A stretch of DNA of 64,000 bases from Paenibacillus sp. yr247. Lineage in GTDB: Bacteria > Bacillota > Bacilli > Paenibacillales > NBRC-103111. A program made the translations under genes and the position numbers. The notes beneath the pieces are model-generated. The model did not search any database and was not told where the DNA came from. It was given only the letters and a program-made list of their open reading frames with translations. This document shows, one piece after another, positions 36,670 to 45,981 of the stretch. Positions within the stretch are counted from its first letter, which is position 1, and each line of letters starts with the position of its first letter. The stretch lies in the NCBI RefSeq assembly GCF_900103825.1, contig NZ_FNIF01000001.1, positions 744,001 through 808,000 of the forward strand. Reading direction: 5' to 3'.

Positions 36670-37404
36670 GTGGCAGCACCAACAGAACCGAAACAGCAAG
36701 AACCGGGGACAGAGGAAGGTAAGAAAAACGAAGCCCTCGAAAACATTCAACAGTTAGGTCAAACCAATACGCTTTCAGGTGAATCTAATATTTTCTGCCT
36801 CACGATTATTGGACAAGTGGAAGGACATATCGTTCTCCCTCCGCAAAATAAAACGACCAAATATGAGCACCTAATTCCACAATTAGTAGCTGCTGAGCAG
36901 AATCCTAAGATCGAAGGCGTTATGATTATTTTAAATACGGTAGGAGGAGATGTTGAAGCAGGACTAGCCATCGCGGAGATGGTCGCAACACTATCGAAAC
37001 CAACGATTGCTTTAGTACTAGGTGGCGGGCACAGCATAGGTGTTCCTATCGCAGTATCAGCGGACTATTCGATTATTGCCGAATCGGCTACCATGACAAT
37101 TCATCCAATCCGATTAAATGGCTTAATTATCGGAGTGCCGCAAACATTTGAATATTTGGATAAAATGCAGGAACGTGTTGTGCGGTTTGTAACGAAGCAT
37201 TCGAACGTAACGGAAGAGAAGTTTAGGGAGTTAATGTTTAAGACCGGGGAGTTGACAAGGGATATTGGGACCACGGTTATTGGTGGAGATGCCGTTAAAT
37301 ATGGCTTGATTAATCAAGTGGGGGGCATCGGTGATGCGATCCGAGAGCTCAATCTACGAATAGATGCTAAGAAAGCAACTGCTAACGGAGGCATTGTACA
37401 ATGA
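36670..37404 (+). CDS. tepA: TepA/ClpP-class serine peptidase (translocation-enhancing)
   Basis: 244 residues. ClpP/crotonase-like fold with [36 protein letters not shown] and the catalytic Ser in [18 protein letters not shown] (~122), then [10 protein letters not shown]. The B. subtilis homologue degrades signal peptides and supports secretion; in spores it also processes small acid-soluble proteins. GTG 36670 (7 nt after AAGGGGG) is preferred over TTG 36664. The N-terminal ~35 residues are charged and probably disordered. ATGA overlap with ylzJ. Confidence 0.92.
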   Translation: MAAPTEPKQQEPGTEEGKKNEALENIQQLGQTNTLSGESNIFCLTIIGQVEGHIVLPPQNKTTKYEHLIPQLVAAEQNPKIEGVMIILNTVGGDVEAGLAIAEMVATLSKPTIALVLGGGHSIGVPIAVSADYSIIAESATMTIHPIRLNGLIIGVPQTFEYLDKMQERVVRFVTKHSNVTEEKFRELMFKTGELTRDIGTTVIGGDAVKYGLINQVGGIGDAIRELNLRIDAKKATANGGIVQ

Positions 37405-37640
37405 TACATTACTCCGTTTTACCCATGGATGTGATTTTTCAAGGAATGGAGACTTATGAACCGAAATTTTTAGAGATAGATCAGGGTGGGGTTAAGATGC
37501 AAATCGAACCGATTGGTGGCTTTCAGGCACGAATAGTTAGGCTGTATAGCTGCAATCCTCAGGATTATTTGAACGATCGATATGCCCCTGGAACTATAAT
37601 TTCTTATAGTCCTGTAGTTGAGGCTACTTTACCTATATAA
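37401..37640 (+). CDS. ylzJ: YlzJ-like small protein
   Basis: 79 residues, overlapping tepA by 4 nt. The sequence [21 protein letters not shown] and the end [13 protein letters not shown] match the YlzJ family always found between tepA and spoIIIE. No membrane segment, no known activity; the linkage suggests a role with TepA. Followed immediately by the spoIIIE promoter. Confidence 0.88.
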   Translation: MIHYSVLPMDVIFQGMETYEPKFLEIDQGGVKMQIEPIGGFQARIVRLYSCNPQDYLNDRYAPGTIISYSPVVEATLPI

Positions 37641-37674
37641 AGCGTTGTTCCTGTATCATCACTCAAGCCAAATA

Positions 37675-37683
37675 TGGTATAAT
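37675..37683 (+). promoter_or_regulatory. extended -10 promoter of spoIIIE
   Basis: ATATGGTATAAT: perfect TATAAT (37678-37683) with an extended TGG element; no good -35 at the right distance. Only 21 nt upstream of the start codon. Same ATGGTATA core as the rpsB and rimP promoters. Confidence 0.6.
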
Positions 37684-37704
37684 GTGGACTTGGGGGTGAC
37701 AAGC

Positions 37705-40245
37705 GTGGCGAAACGCAAGAAAAAAGGCAAGGCTTTAAAAACAAGCTTGTTATTCGAGTTATATGGTATTCTCATCTTGATTTTCTCCGTCATTGCACTT
37801 GCTCATCAAGGGCATGTCGGGAATTCGCTGATTTACCTTTTTCGATTTTTTGTGGGAACGTGGTATTCGCTAATACCGCTGATTTTCATATATGTGGCCT
37901 TGTATGCAATGATCAAGAGAGCATGGCCTCAGTTGGTAACAGCCAAGAAAGCAGGCATTTTGCTGTTCGTTCTTGGACTTCTGATTAAGAATCATATTGA
38001 TTTGTTCGCTCAATTATATCCAGATGGCGGTTTCACGTCAGGTAAAATTGTCTCCTCGACATGGAGTGCGATGTTGGAAGGTCTATATCCAACGGATGCA
38101 GGTAGAGCGGCACTCGAACATGGTATTGGTGGTGGCATGATTGGCGCTATGTTGTATAGCGTCTTGTATTTTTTGTTCGATTATTTGGGAGCAAGATTAA
38201 TTCAATATGCCTTTTTTGTTATGGGCTTTATACTGGCAACAGGCATTTCTTATGTAGATATAGGGAATATCATTCGAGGCAGATTCAGCAACGTTGGCCA
38301 AAATTTTAAAGATAGAATGAAAGAGTGGTTGCAGGATCGCGAAACACGTCAACCACAAACGGCTGCTGCAGGCGCTAGTGCAAGAAAAGTAAAGAAAACC
38401 TCCTATGTTCCTGTAGATGATGAATTTGATGAAGAGGTTTTCCAGCCTGTGAAGCGGGTGAAGAAAACACCCCTTTTTATGGAGCTGCTTCGTCCTATAA
38501 AGGAAAATCGGAAAAAGTCTGCAGCTGGTGAGAGTGATTCAATTGATGATGAATTCTTTGAAAATTCAGATGCTCCCGAGCAAGTCGTCTATAAACCAAG
38601 TGACAAGCGTGATGAAACCGGATTACCATCTGAGGATCAACCGGTCACGCCGATTATACGTGACTTTCAAGAACAGGTGTTTCAAGAAGCGCAACAGGCT
38701 GTCATTCATCCTTCTGGTGCCTCGACAACTCCGGTCTCTAAGCCTGGGGCAGGGGCAATTGATACTGAGGATGAGCCCGTTTCACTAGAGTTTCAGGAAA
38801 ATGTGCCGATCGTTCAAACTCGGCCATATGAGATGCCTTCGCTTGATTTACTGGCGAAGCCCGCTGTCGGCAAAGGTAGTGAGATGGCCGACTATAAAGC
38901 GAATGCTAGGAAGCTTGAAGCTACCTTGGAGAGCTTTGGTGTACGTGCTAAAGTGCTGGAGGTCGTCAGAGGCCCAGCGGTTACACGTTACGAGATTCAG
39001 CCCGACGTTGGCGTGAAGGTCAGCAGAATCGTTTCCTTAACGGATGATATCGCGTTGGCGCTCGCCGCCAAGGATATTCGGATGGAAGCACCGATTCCCG
39101 GTAAATCTGCGATCGGCATTGAGGTGCCGAATCTGGAAGTTTCGATTGTTACCATGCGTGAAGTCATGGAAACTTCAGCATTTCAGGAATCCAGCTCACG
39201 ACTATCTGTTGTGCTAGGGCGTGATATCTCCGGACAACCGATTGTTGGGAATTTGGCTAAAATGCCGCATTTACTTGTAGCCGGCGCAACGGGGTCAGGT
39301 AAATCTGTTTGTATTAATGGGATTATTACGAGTATTTTGTATAAAGCAAAGCCTAACGAAGTGAAGTTCCTGATGATCGATCCGAAGATGGTCGAATTGA
39401 ATGTATACAACGGGATTCCGCATCTTCTGGCGCCTGTTGTGACTGATCCTCGAAGAGCATCGCTCGCACTAAAGAAGGTCGTCGTTGAGATGGAAAAACG
39501 TTATGAATTGTTCTCGAAGAGCGGAACGAGAAATATCGAAGGCTACAATGCGATGCTCACGGAAAGTGGCGCAGCTGCTCCTCTTCCTTACTACGTTGTT
39601 ATCGTAGACGAGTTAGCCGATTTAATGATGGTCGCAGCAAACGATGTAGAAGATTCTATAACCCGCCTTGCTCAAATGGCCCGTGCAGCAGGAATTCACT
39701 TGATTATCGCTACACAACGGCCATCCGTTGACGTTATTACGGGGGTTATTAAAGCGAATATCCCATCGCGTATCGCGTTCGGTGTTTCGTCTCAAGTGGA
39801 CTCACGGACTATTTTGGATATGGTTGGTGCCGAGAAGCTATTAGGCCGAGGCGATATGCTTTATTTGCCAGTAGGTGCATCCAAGCCGGTTCGTGTGCAA
39901 GGGGCCTTTTTATCTGACCAAGAGGTAGAACATGTGGTAGGCTTTGTTCGAACCCAAGAGCAGGCCAATTACCAAGAAGAAATGGTCCCGCATGTGGAAG
40001 AAATGCCGGAGCAGCAGAACGAATTTGAGGACGAGCTGTATGACCAGGCTGTTCAAATTGTGCTGGAAGCCAAGCAAGCCTCCGTTTCGCTCCTGCAAAG
40101 ACGCATGAGAGTCGGTTATACACGTGCTGCAAGGCTTGTTGACGCAATGGAAGCGAAAGGGGTCGTCGGCCCCTACGAAGGTAGCAAGCCTCGAGAAGTG
40201 CTGATGTCGATTGAACAATATCATCATAATCGTATCAGTTCTTAG
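37705..40245 (+). CDS. spoIIIE: FtsK/SpoIIIE-type DNA translocase
   Basis: 846 residues. N-terminal basic stretch and four membrane helices (~15-190), an acidic, low-complexity linker (~215-390), then the motor: alpha/beta domains with Walker [10 protein letters not shown] (~526) and Walker [12 protein letters not shown] (~632), and the gamma winged helix ([20 protein letters not shown]) that reads DNA polarity sequences. It pumps the chromosome into the forespore and clears trapped DNA at septa. GTG 37705 follows GGGGGTGA. Longer than B. subtilis SpoIIIE (787) because of the linker. Confidence 0.95.
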   Translation: MAKRKKKGKALKTSLLFELYGILILIFSVIALAHQGHVGNSLIYLFRFFVGTWYSLIPLIFIYVALYAMIKRAWPQLVTAKKAGILLFVLGLLIKNHIDLFAQLYPDGGFTSGKIVSSTWSAMLEGLYPTDAGRAALEHGIGGGMIGAMLYSVLYFLFDYLGARLIQYAFFVMGFILATGISYVDIGNIIRGRFSNVGQNFKDRMKEWLQDRETRQPQTAAAGASARKVKKTSYVPVDDEFDEEVFQPVKRVKKTPLFMELLRPIKENRKKSAAGESDSIDDEFFENSDAPEQVVYKPSDKRDETGLPSEDQPVTPIIRDFQEQVFQEAQQAVIHPSGASTTPVSKPGAGAIDTEDEPVSLEFQENVPIVQTRPYEMPSLDLLAKPAVGKGSEMADYKANARKLEATLESFGVRAKVLEVVRGPAVTRYEIQPDVGVKVSRIVSLTDDIALALAAKDIRMEAPIPGKSAIGIEVPNLEVSIVTMREVMETSAFQESSSRLSVVLGRDISGQPIVGNLAKMPHLLVAGATGSGKSVCINGIITSILYKAKPNEVKFLMIDPKMVELNVYNGIPHLLAPVVTDPRRASLALKKVVVEMEKRYELFSKSGTRNIEGYNAMLTESGAAAPLPYYVVIVDELADLMMVAANDVEDSITRLAQMARAAGIHLIIATQRPSVDVITGVIKANIPSRIAFGVSSQVDSRTILDMVGAEKLLGRGDMLYLPVGASKPVRVQGAFLSDQEVEHVVGFVRTQEQANYQEEMVPHVEEMPEQQNEFEDELYDQAVQIVLEAKQASVSLLQRRMRVGYTRAARLVDAMEAKGVVGPYEGSKPREVLMSIEQYHHNRISS

Positions 40246-40263
40246 CTTAATTAGAAGATTGAG

Positions 40264-40295
40264 AAACACTCTCCGCCGTGGAGAGTGTTTTTGTT
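40264..40295 (+). terminator. intrinsic terminator after spoIIIE
   Basis: AACACTCTCC-GCCGT-GGAGAGTGTT followed by TTTGTTT. Confidence 0.85.
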
Positions 40296-40296
40296 T

Positions 40297-40326
40297 GCAT
40301 AAACATAGACTCCCTTTCTCATAATA
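40297..40326 (+). promoter_or_regulatory. SigG-type forespore promoter of sleB
   Basis: GCATAA (40297-40302), 17 nt, CATAATA (40320-40326). Fits forespore sigma consensus (GYATA / CATAnTA); sleB is SigG-dependent in B. subtilis. Confidence 0.6.
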
Positions 40327-40370
40327 AGCAAGAAAAGGCTGTAATTTGAAAAGTGAGGTTGAGAAGGGGA

Positions 40371-41156
40371 ATGAATAAACGATTAATTGTACTGACATTT
40401 TGTATTGTTTTCGTTCTGGTTGTCGCTTTTCAGTTGAAAGGAAAGTTCAATCCACCTACAGAGGAAACGTTCAGTAAAAATGAAGTGCGTTATGGAGCTA
40501 CAGGAGCAGATGTAAGAGAGCTGCAAGGCCGACTGAAGTTCATAGGTTTTTATAACGGCAGTATAGACGGTGATTATGGGTATAAAACATTAACTGCAGT
40601 GAAACGATTCCAAGGTGAGTTTGGGATGAAAGTAGATGGCATTGTAGGGGCCAAAACCAAGCTTAAGCTTTGGGAAGCAACAAAGGATTGGAAACCTACC
40701 GCACCACCGACAGCTTCAGAAGGGAAAACTGAAGGTGACTCAGAAAATGCAGCTTCAAACCAAAAGCCAGCTAATATGTTGCCTTCTAACAACCTTGGCT
40801 TGTCAGAGCAGGATATTAATTTGATGGCCAATGCCGTGAATGGGGAGGCGCGCGGAGAGCCTTATATAGGGCAAGTAGCCGTAGCAGCCGTTATTTTGAA
40901 TCGTGTGAAGTCCCCTAGTTTTCCTAACACGGTTTCTGGTGTTATCTTTCAGCCTGGCGCTTTCACAGCCGTAGCCGATGGCCAAATTTGGCTAACACCA
41001 AGCGAATCGACAAAAAAGGCAGTTAAGGAAGCTCTGGGCGGATTGGATCCTACAGGGGGATGTATTTATTATTTCAACCCCGCAACGGCAACCTCCAAAT
41101 GGATTTGGAGCAGACCGCAGGTCAAAAATATTGGGAAGCATATTTTTTGTAAATAA
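40371..41156 (+). CDS. sleB: spore cortex-lytic enzyme SleB-type
   Basis: 261 residues. An N-terminal signal/anchor helix (LIVLTFCIVFVLVVAF), a peptidoglycan-binding domain (VRELQGRLKFIGFYNGSIDG and TLTAVKRFQGEFG), a Thr/Ser/Glu linker, and a C-terminal hydrolase_2 domain with catalytic Glu in NGEARGEPYIGQ (~158) and IYYFNPATATSKWIW. A lytic transglycosylase that degrades cortex at germination. The RBS AAGGGG nearly touches ATG 40371; GTG 40353 is an alternative but has no RBS. No ypeB follows, unlike the B. subtilis operon. Confidence 0.9.
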   Translation: MNKRLIVLTFCIVFVLVVAFQLKGKFNPPTEETFSKNEVRYGATGADVRELQGRLKFIGFYNGSIDGDYGYKTLTAVKRFQGEFGMKVDGIVGAKTKLKLWEATKDWKPTAPPTASEGKTEGDSENAASNQKPANMLPSNNLGLSEQDINLMANAVNGEARGEPYIGQVAVAAVILNRVKSPSFPNTVSGVIFQPGAFTAVADGQIWLTPSESTKKAVKEALGGLDPTGGCIYYFNPATATSKWIWSRPQVKNIGKHIFCK

Positions 41157-41170
41157 TTTAGAAATAGACA

Positions 41171-41201
41171 AGGAGAAGGAACCAACTTTGGTTGCTTCTC
41201 C
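41171..41201 (+). terminator. hairpin terminator after sleB
   Basis: GGAGAAG-GA-ACC and GGT-TG-CTTCTCC pair; the downstream tract (TCTTCGTAT) is only weakly T-rich. Confidence 0.5.
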
Positions 41202-41257
41202 TCTTCGTATAGGAATATAATGGTTTTATATCACGCACATAGAAGGGAGACCGACCT

Positions 41258-42538
41258 TTGAAGCATATACAATTTGAGCGCAGCACATGGAATCACATTC
41301 GTTTACATGTTCTGCCGACAGATCGGTTTAAAACGTTTGCCATTTCCGTATACATAGGCCGTCCCTTAGAGGAAGAGACGGTCACGAATACTGCGTTAAC
41401 ACCTTTTGTCCTGCGCAGAGGAACAGAATTACGGCCAGAAACACAGCAATTTCGGGAGTATTTAGATGATTTATATGGTGCTGGCTTCGGTTTTGACATT
41501 TACAAACGGGGCGATTATCAGATTGTGCAGTTTCGCATGGATATCATTAATGACCGTTTCGTGAAGTCTGCACAATCTTTATTAAAGCAAGGGCTCGAAT
41601 TTGTAGGGGAAACATTGACACGGCCAGCGCTTGAGGATGGGCATTTCCGCGATAAATATGTCGATGCTGAGAAGGAGACTCTCCAGAAGCGGATAGAATC
41701 TGTGATAAACGATAAAATTCGTTACGCAGCTGAACGTTGCATCGAAGAAATGTGTAGCGATGATCCATATCGGCTTCACCCATTGGGTAAAATTGATGAC
41801 CTCGACCATATCAAACCCGGGCAACTTTACGAACAATATAAACTGTGGCTTCAAACTGCTCCCATTGACATTTATGTAGTTGGGAATACGACGCTTTCTG
41901 AAGTAGAAGCCATTGTTAAGCAGGCGTTCTCCATCGAACGTAATGAGAATGTCGGATACGTAACATCTGCTCCGCGGGGGACTTCAGGAGATGTGAATAC
42001 GATCGTTGAACGATTGGATGTTAATCAAGGTAAGCTGAATATGGGACTGCGCACAAATATTTCATATCGAGATGAGAAGTATCCTGTAGCCCTTATGTAT
42101 AACGGAGTTCTGGGCGGTTATCCGCACTCCAAATTGTTTATTAATGTTCGTGAGAAAGCCAGTCTTGCCTATTATGCTTCTTCTCGGTTTGATGGACACA
42201 AGGGCATCTTGACGATTCAATCAGGCATTGAAATGGCAAACTATGAGAAAGCGGTTGCTATTATTCGTAAACAGCTCACAGCTATGGAGCAAGGTGAGAT
42301 CAATGATATTGAACTAAGTCAAACACGAGCCATGATTGCAAATCAGCTGCGCGAAATTCAAGATTCCGCATTTGAATTAATCTCATTTGACTTTAATACT
42401 ATTTTATCTGGAAAAGAACGTACGGTTTCGAGTTTAATTGAATCTGTGGAACAGGTAGATATTCCGGCCATTGCAGAAGCAGCTAAGCGAGTTCAACTGG
42501 ACACGATTTACTTTTTACGGGATCAGAAGGGAGAGTAG
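41258..42538 (+). CDS. ymfF: M16 peptidase-like protein YmfF, catalytically inactive
   Basis: 426 residues. M16 fold throughout, but the position of HxxEH reads TPFVLRRGTEL, so zinc ligands are missing. C-terminal half keeps M16 features (VREKASLAYYASSRFDGHKG). It pairs with the active YmfH directly downstream (3-nt gap), as in heterodimeric M16B proteases. TTG start follows GAAGGGAGA. In some bacteria the pair is involved in peptide pheromone processing; no substrate can be inferred here. Confidence 0.9.
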   Translation: MKHIQFERSTWNHIRLHVLPTDRFKTFAISVYIGRPLEEETVTNTALTPFVLRRGTELRPETQQFREYLDDLYGAGFGFDIYKRGDYQIVQFRMDIINDRFVKSAQSLLKQGLEFVGETLTRPALEDGHFRDKYVDAEKETLQKRIESVINDKIRYAAERCIEEMCSDDPYRLHPLGKIDDLDHIKPGQLYEQYKLWLQTAPIDIYVVGNTTLSEVEAIVKQAFSIERNENVGYVTSAPRGTSGDVNTIVERLDVNQGKLNMGLRTNISYRDEKYPVALMYNGVLGGYPHSKLFINVREKASLAYYASSRFDGHKGILTIQSGIEMANYEKAVAIIRKQLTAMEQGEINDIELSQTRAMIANQLREIQDSAFELISFDFNTILSGKERTVSSLIESVEQVDIPAIAEAAKRVQLDTIYFLRDQKGE

Positions 42539-42541
42539 ACA

Positions 42542-43831
42542 ATGCAGGTTATTCCTTATCCACATCTGGGTGAAACCATATATCACGAGCAGCTTGATAA
42601 TGGGCTACATGTGTTTGTTCTACCCAAAGAAGGTTTCCAGAAGACATATGCCACGTTCACAACCCAATTCGGTTCGATTGATAACTTTTTCCAAGTTGAA
42701 GGGAAAGAGCCGATTAAAGTTCCGGATGGAATTGCTCATTTCCTAGAGCACAAAATGTTCGAGGAGCCAGAAGGTGATATTTTTGCTACTTTCGCTTCAA
42801 ACGGCGCATCGGCCAACGCTTTTACAAGCTTTGATCGGACGGCGTACTTATTCTCATCCACAGATCACTATTTGACAAATTTAACGACATTAATTAATTT
42901 TGTGCAAAATCCTTATTTTACAAATGAAAATGTAGAAAAGGAAAAGGGGATTATTGGTCAAGAGATCAAGATGTACGAAGATAATGCGGACTGGAGAAGT
43001 TATTATGGGTTAATTGAATCCTTATATGCTAAGCATCCAATCCATATTGATATTGCTGGTACTGTGGCATCAATTGCTGAAATCTCAAAGGAAACATTAT
43101 ACGAGTGCTATCACACGTTCTATCACCCGAGTAATATGAGCTTGTTTGTGGTAGGCGGAGTCGATCCGCAAGAGGTCATTTCGTTAGTCAAAACAAATCA
43201 AGCCGCCAAAACCTTTCCTCCACAAGGAAATATCAAAAGATTTTTTCCAGAAGAGCCACTAGATGTGAAGGAAGCCCGCAGAGTGACACTGCTTCCAGTG
43301 TCCATGCCTAAATGCTTAATGGGATTTAAGGAATCTGCACCTGCCGTAAGCGGTAAAGCATTGTTAGTTAGAGAATTGACGACAAAATTAATGCTGGATA
43401 TTTTATTCAGTTCAAGCTCTGATATTTATCAAACACTATATGACGAGCAGTTGATTTCAGATAATTTTGGTCATGAATATAACTGTAGTGAGGGATATGC
43501 TTTCTCTATTCTTGGCGGAGATACCAAAGATCCTGATCAACTTGTAGCTCGCATTCGCGAGGAGGTTGAGAAGCTTAAGGCTTCCGGTCTCGATGAGGTA
43601 ACCTTTGAACGAAGTCGCAAGAAGAAAATTGGCAATTTCCTAAGGATGATGAACTCACCGGAATCCATCGCAAATGAATTTACTAAATACCGCTTCAAAG
43701 ATATCGATTTGTTCGATATACTGCCTGTTTACGAACAGATTTCACTTGAGGATGTTAACCGTCGGTTCCGCGAGCATTTTGATTGGAGCAAACTTGCCGT
43801 ATCGATTGTGCAAAGTCGTGAGCTGTCGTGA
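42542..43831 (+). CDS. ymfH: M16 family metallopeptidase YmfH, active subunit
   Basis: 429 residues. Complete inverted zinc motif HFLEH (66-70) with the downstream Glu in GIIGQEIKMYEDNADWR. C-terminal non-catalytic M16 domain present. Forms the active half of the probable YmfF-YmfH dimer. Start 3 nt after ymfF; its stop overlaps the ymfI start (GTGA). Confidence 0.93.
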   Translation: MQVIPYPHLGETIYHEQLDNGLHVFVLPKEGFQKTYATFTTQFGSIDNFFQVEGKEPIKVPDGIAHFLEHKMFEEPEGDIFATFASNGASANAFTSFDRTAYLFSSTDHYLTNLTTLINFVQNPYFTNENVEKEKGIIGQEIKMYEDNADWRSYYGLIESLYAKHPIHIDIAGTVASIAEISKETLYECYHTFYHPSNMSLFVVGGVDPQEVISLVKTNQAAKTFPPQGNIKRFFPEEPLDVKEARRVTLLPVSMPKCLMGFKESAPAVSGKALLVRELTTKLMLDILFSSSSDIYQTLYDEQLISDNFGHEYNCSEGYAFSILGGDTKDPDQLVARIREEVEKLKASGLDEVTFERSRKKKIGNFLRMMNSPESIANEFTKYRFKDIDLFDILPVYEQISLEDVNRRFREHFDWSKLAVSIVQSRELS

Positions 43832-44583
43832 CCTTGCCTAAGCCATTCAGTGAACAAACGGTTCTCATCACGGGAGCTAGCAGGGGGATTGGCGCAGCAA
43901 TTGCTGAGCGTTTTGCCGCGGTAGGGATGAATGTTGTCATTCACTACCGCGAGTCCCACGAAGCTGCCAATGAAGTCGCTAGATCTTGTATAAAGCATGG
44001 CGCCAAGGTGCTGACCGTATCCGCGGATGTAAAATCTCGTGAGCAAATCAATAAAATGAAAGAAAAGATTGAACAAAAAGAAATGATTCCCGATATTATT
44101 GTGAACAATGCTGGAATTTCTCACTATGGGTTGCTTTCTGACTTAAGCGAAGACGAGTGGGATTTGGTTATGGATATCAATCTCAAAGGAGCTTTCCTTT
44201 GTACACAAACCTTCATGACCGCGATGATTAAGAAAAAGTATGGCCGTATCATTAATGTATCCTCCATATGGGGTATCTCAGGTGCCTCCTGTGAGGTTGT
44301 TTATTCAACAGCCAAAGGTGGGTTGAATGCCTTCACCAAGGCATTAGCGAAGGAGCTTGCCCCTTCTGGTGTGACAGTGAATGCAGTAGCGCCTGGTGCA
44401 GTACATACAGAAATGATGGCTGGTTTCCAATCAGATGATCAGGAAGCGATTGCCAATGAAATTCCGGTTGGTCGGTTTGCTTTGCCTGACGAAGTTGCTT
44501 CGCTTGTGTATTTTCTTGCGCTGCCGGAATCCAGTTATATTACGGGTCAAATCATAAGTCCGAACGGTGGATGGTTAACCTAA
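43828..44583 (+). CDS. ymfI: short-chain dehydrogenase/reductase YmfI (FabG-like)
   Basis: 251 residues. Classical SDR: cofactor motif TGASRGIGAAIAERF (15-29), NNAG, catalytic Ser in NVSSIWG and YxxxK as YSTAKGG. The cofactor is probably NADP(H), judged from the Arg after the Gly motif. Closely related to 3-oxoacyl-ACP reductases, but the substrate is unknown. GTG start within the ymfH stop; no strong RBS, so translation is probably coupled. Confidence 0.88.
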   Translation: MTLPKPFSEQTVLITGASRGIGAAIAERFAAVGMNVVIHYRESHEAANEVARSCIKHGAKVLTVSADVKSREQINKMKEKIEQKEMIPDIIVNNAGISHYGLLSDLSEDEWDLVMDINLKGAFLCTQTFMTAMIKKKYGRIINVSSIWGISGASCEVVYSTAKGGLNAFTKALAKELAPSGVTVNAVAPGAVHTEMMAGFQSDDQEAIANEIPVGRFALPDEVASLVYFLALPESSYITGQIISPNGGWLT

Positions 44584-44679
44584 GTACAGAGTAAGAAACC
44601 TTGCGCATAATTCTTGGCTGAGAAGCGAATATTACGTATGTAATGACCATTTCTCATAACTCAAAGGAGGCTTCTTACA

Positions 44680-44931
44680 ATGGCTACTGTACTTAAAGTA
44701 TTTGATAAGTGGAAAGAGTTTCTGGCTGAACGTGTGAGTCAGGCTGGACATGCAGGGATGAGTGAAGAAACGATCTCTAAACTCGCTTTTCAAATCGGTG
44801 AATTTCTAGCAAATAAAGTCGATCCGGAAAATGAGCAAGAGCGAGTGCTTAAAGAGCTGTGGGATGCAGGGGATGAACAAGATAAACGTACACTTGCCCG
44901 CCTCATGGTAAAATTAGTAGACAAAGGTTAA
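44680..44931 (+). CDS. ymfJ: DUF3243 small protein YmfJ
   Basis: 83 residues, ATG 9 nt after AAAGGAGG. Helical, acidic protein: VLKVFDKWKEFLAERVSQA, then LWDAGDEQDKRTLARLMVKLV, the DUF3243 signature. Found next to ymfI in related genomes and expressed during sporulation in B. subtilis as I recall. Function unknown. A terminator follows. Confidence 0.88.
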   Translation: MATVLKVFDKWKEFLAERVSQAGHAGMSEETISKLAFQIGEFLANKVDPENEQERVLKELWDAGDEQDKRTLARLMVKLVDKG

Positions 44932-44963
44932 TAACCGTTTTACAATTCAATAAGGTACTATGT

Positions 44964-44990
44964 GAAAGCCTCCTCTTTCGGAGGCTTTTG
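44964..44990 (+). terminator. intrinsic terminator after ymfJ
   Basis: GAAAGCCTCC-TCTTTC-GGAGGCTTTTG. Confidence 0.85.
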
Positions 44991-45024
44991 CACGCTTTAA
45001 AAGGAAGAAAGGAATCTAAACTTC

Positions 45025-45876
45025 ATGGCTATTAAACGTTTTGTATTTATTTTATTGCTCTTATCTTTTATTGTAACAGGTTGTGGAAACCGAGGGATTC
45101 CTTCGATTAAGCAGGACTTGATGGATAAGAAATTGTCTGTACTAATGTTATCAAGCGCTAGCTTATCTGAGCCAGCCAAGCAGTCGATAGGGAATGCACT
45201 TCAGAAGTGGAGAGGTGCAAATTTTATCGCCTATGACTGGATCAAAGATTTGAATACATTGGATGATAGTGTCATCACTAAATTGAAAGCAAACACGTAT
45301 GATTACATATATGTCATCGGGAATGAGCTGTTTTCTTCTGCTAATGGATTGATTGGGCAAGGACTCACAATGGGGAAATGGACCTTATTACAAAGTCAGC
45401 TAGACATGAATGGGAGCGCAAGCACTGTGATTGATCAAGCTTCATTCCTCCATATCGATTCTAATCAGGTTGAGAGCTTGAAAAATAAGTGGATCCAAGA
45501 TCTTTTAGCCCAAAATGTTACCGTGGAATGGGTGACTCGAAGTGATCGTCCGATTCCTTCTGCATGGGCACCTTCCGAGGAAGCGGATCATATTATTTTA
45601 CTCGATAATAATGACCAGTGGTTTCAGCAGTTATCGTTCCAGACGAAGCAGCATCTGGCTAGCTGGATCATTTTTTATTCGCCGGTCAATGAGGCACAAT
45701 TGAAGAAAGCGAAGTCGATTGGCGTATCTGTTATAGATATTTCAAGCGCTTTATCTGCTGAGCTTAACTGGGCGCAAATTCTTGACAATCGTCTTGAAGC
45801 AATGACGAATCATTCATGGAAAAAAGGCGGTTTCAATTACAATGAAAAAGAGTTGACAGAACTAAAAGTCAAATAA
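45025..45876 (+). CDS. uncharacterised secreted lipoprotein
   Basis: 283 residues, not recognised with confidence. Lipoprotein signal peptide: basic start MAIKRF, hydrophobic core, lipobox IVTGC with lipidated Cys at ~20. The mature part alternates beta strands and helices (LSVLMLSSASLSEPAK, YDYIYVIGNELFSSA, ADHIILLDNN, SIGVSVIDISSAL), vaguely like periplasmic-binding-protein type I/BMP lipoproteins such as PnrA, but the similarity is weak. No transporter genes adjoin it. It lies between ymfJ and ymfK, where B. subtilis has no such gene. The RBS is AAGGAAGAAAGGA, 8-10 nt upstream. Confidence 0.7.
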   Translation: MAIKRFVFILLLLSFIVTGCGNRGIPSIKQDLMDKKLSVLMLSSASLSEPAKQSIGNALQKWRGANFIAYDWIKDLNTLDDSVITKLKANTYDYIYVIGNELFSSANGLIGQGLTMGKWTLLQSQLDMNGSASTVIDQASFLHIDSNQVESLKNKWIQDLLAQNVTVEWVTRSDRPIPSAWAPSEEADHIILLDNNDQWFQQLSFQTKQHLASWIIFYSPVNEAQLKKAKSIGVSVIDISSALSAELNWAQILDNRLEAMTNHSWKKGGFNYNEKELTELKVK

Positions 45877-45981
45877 TATTGTTTGTTTTTGTGAGATTGA
45901 AGAAGGATATTGGCGAAATTTGTAGAAATTGATTTATAGGTGACATTTGTTCGTCACAGATATTGCGATGAGGTGGAAAGA

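Noticed and set aside
45853-45879. Promoter TTGACA...TAATAT upstream of ymfK
   Set aside because: Spacing of only 15 nt and location within the end of the lipoprotein gene make it unreliable.
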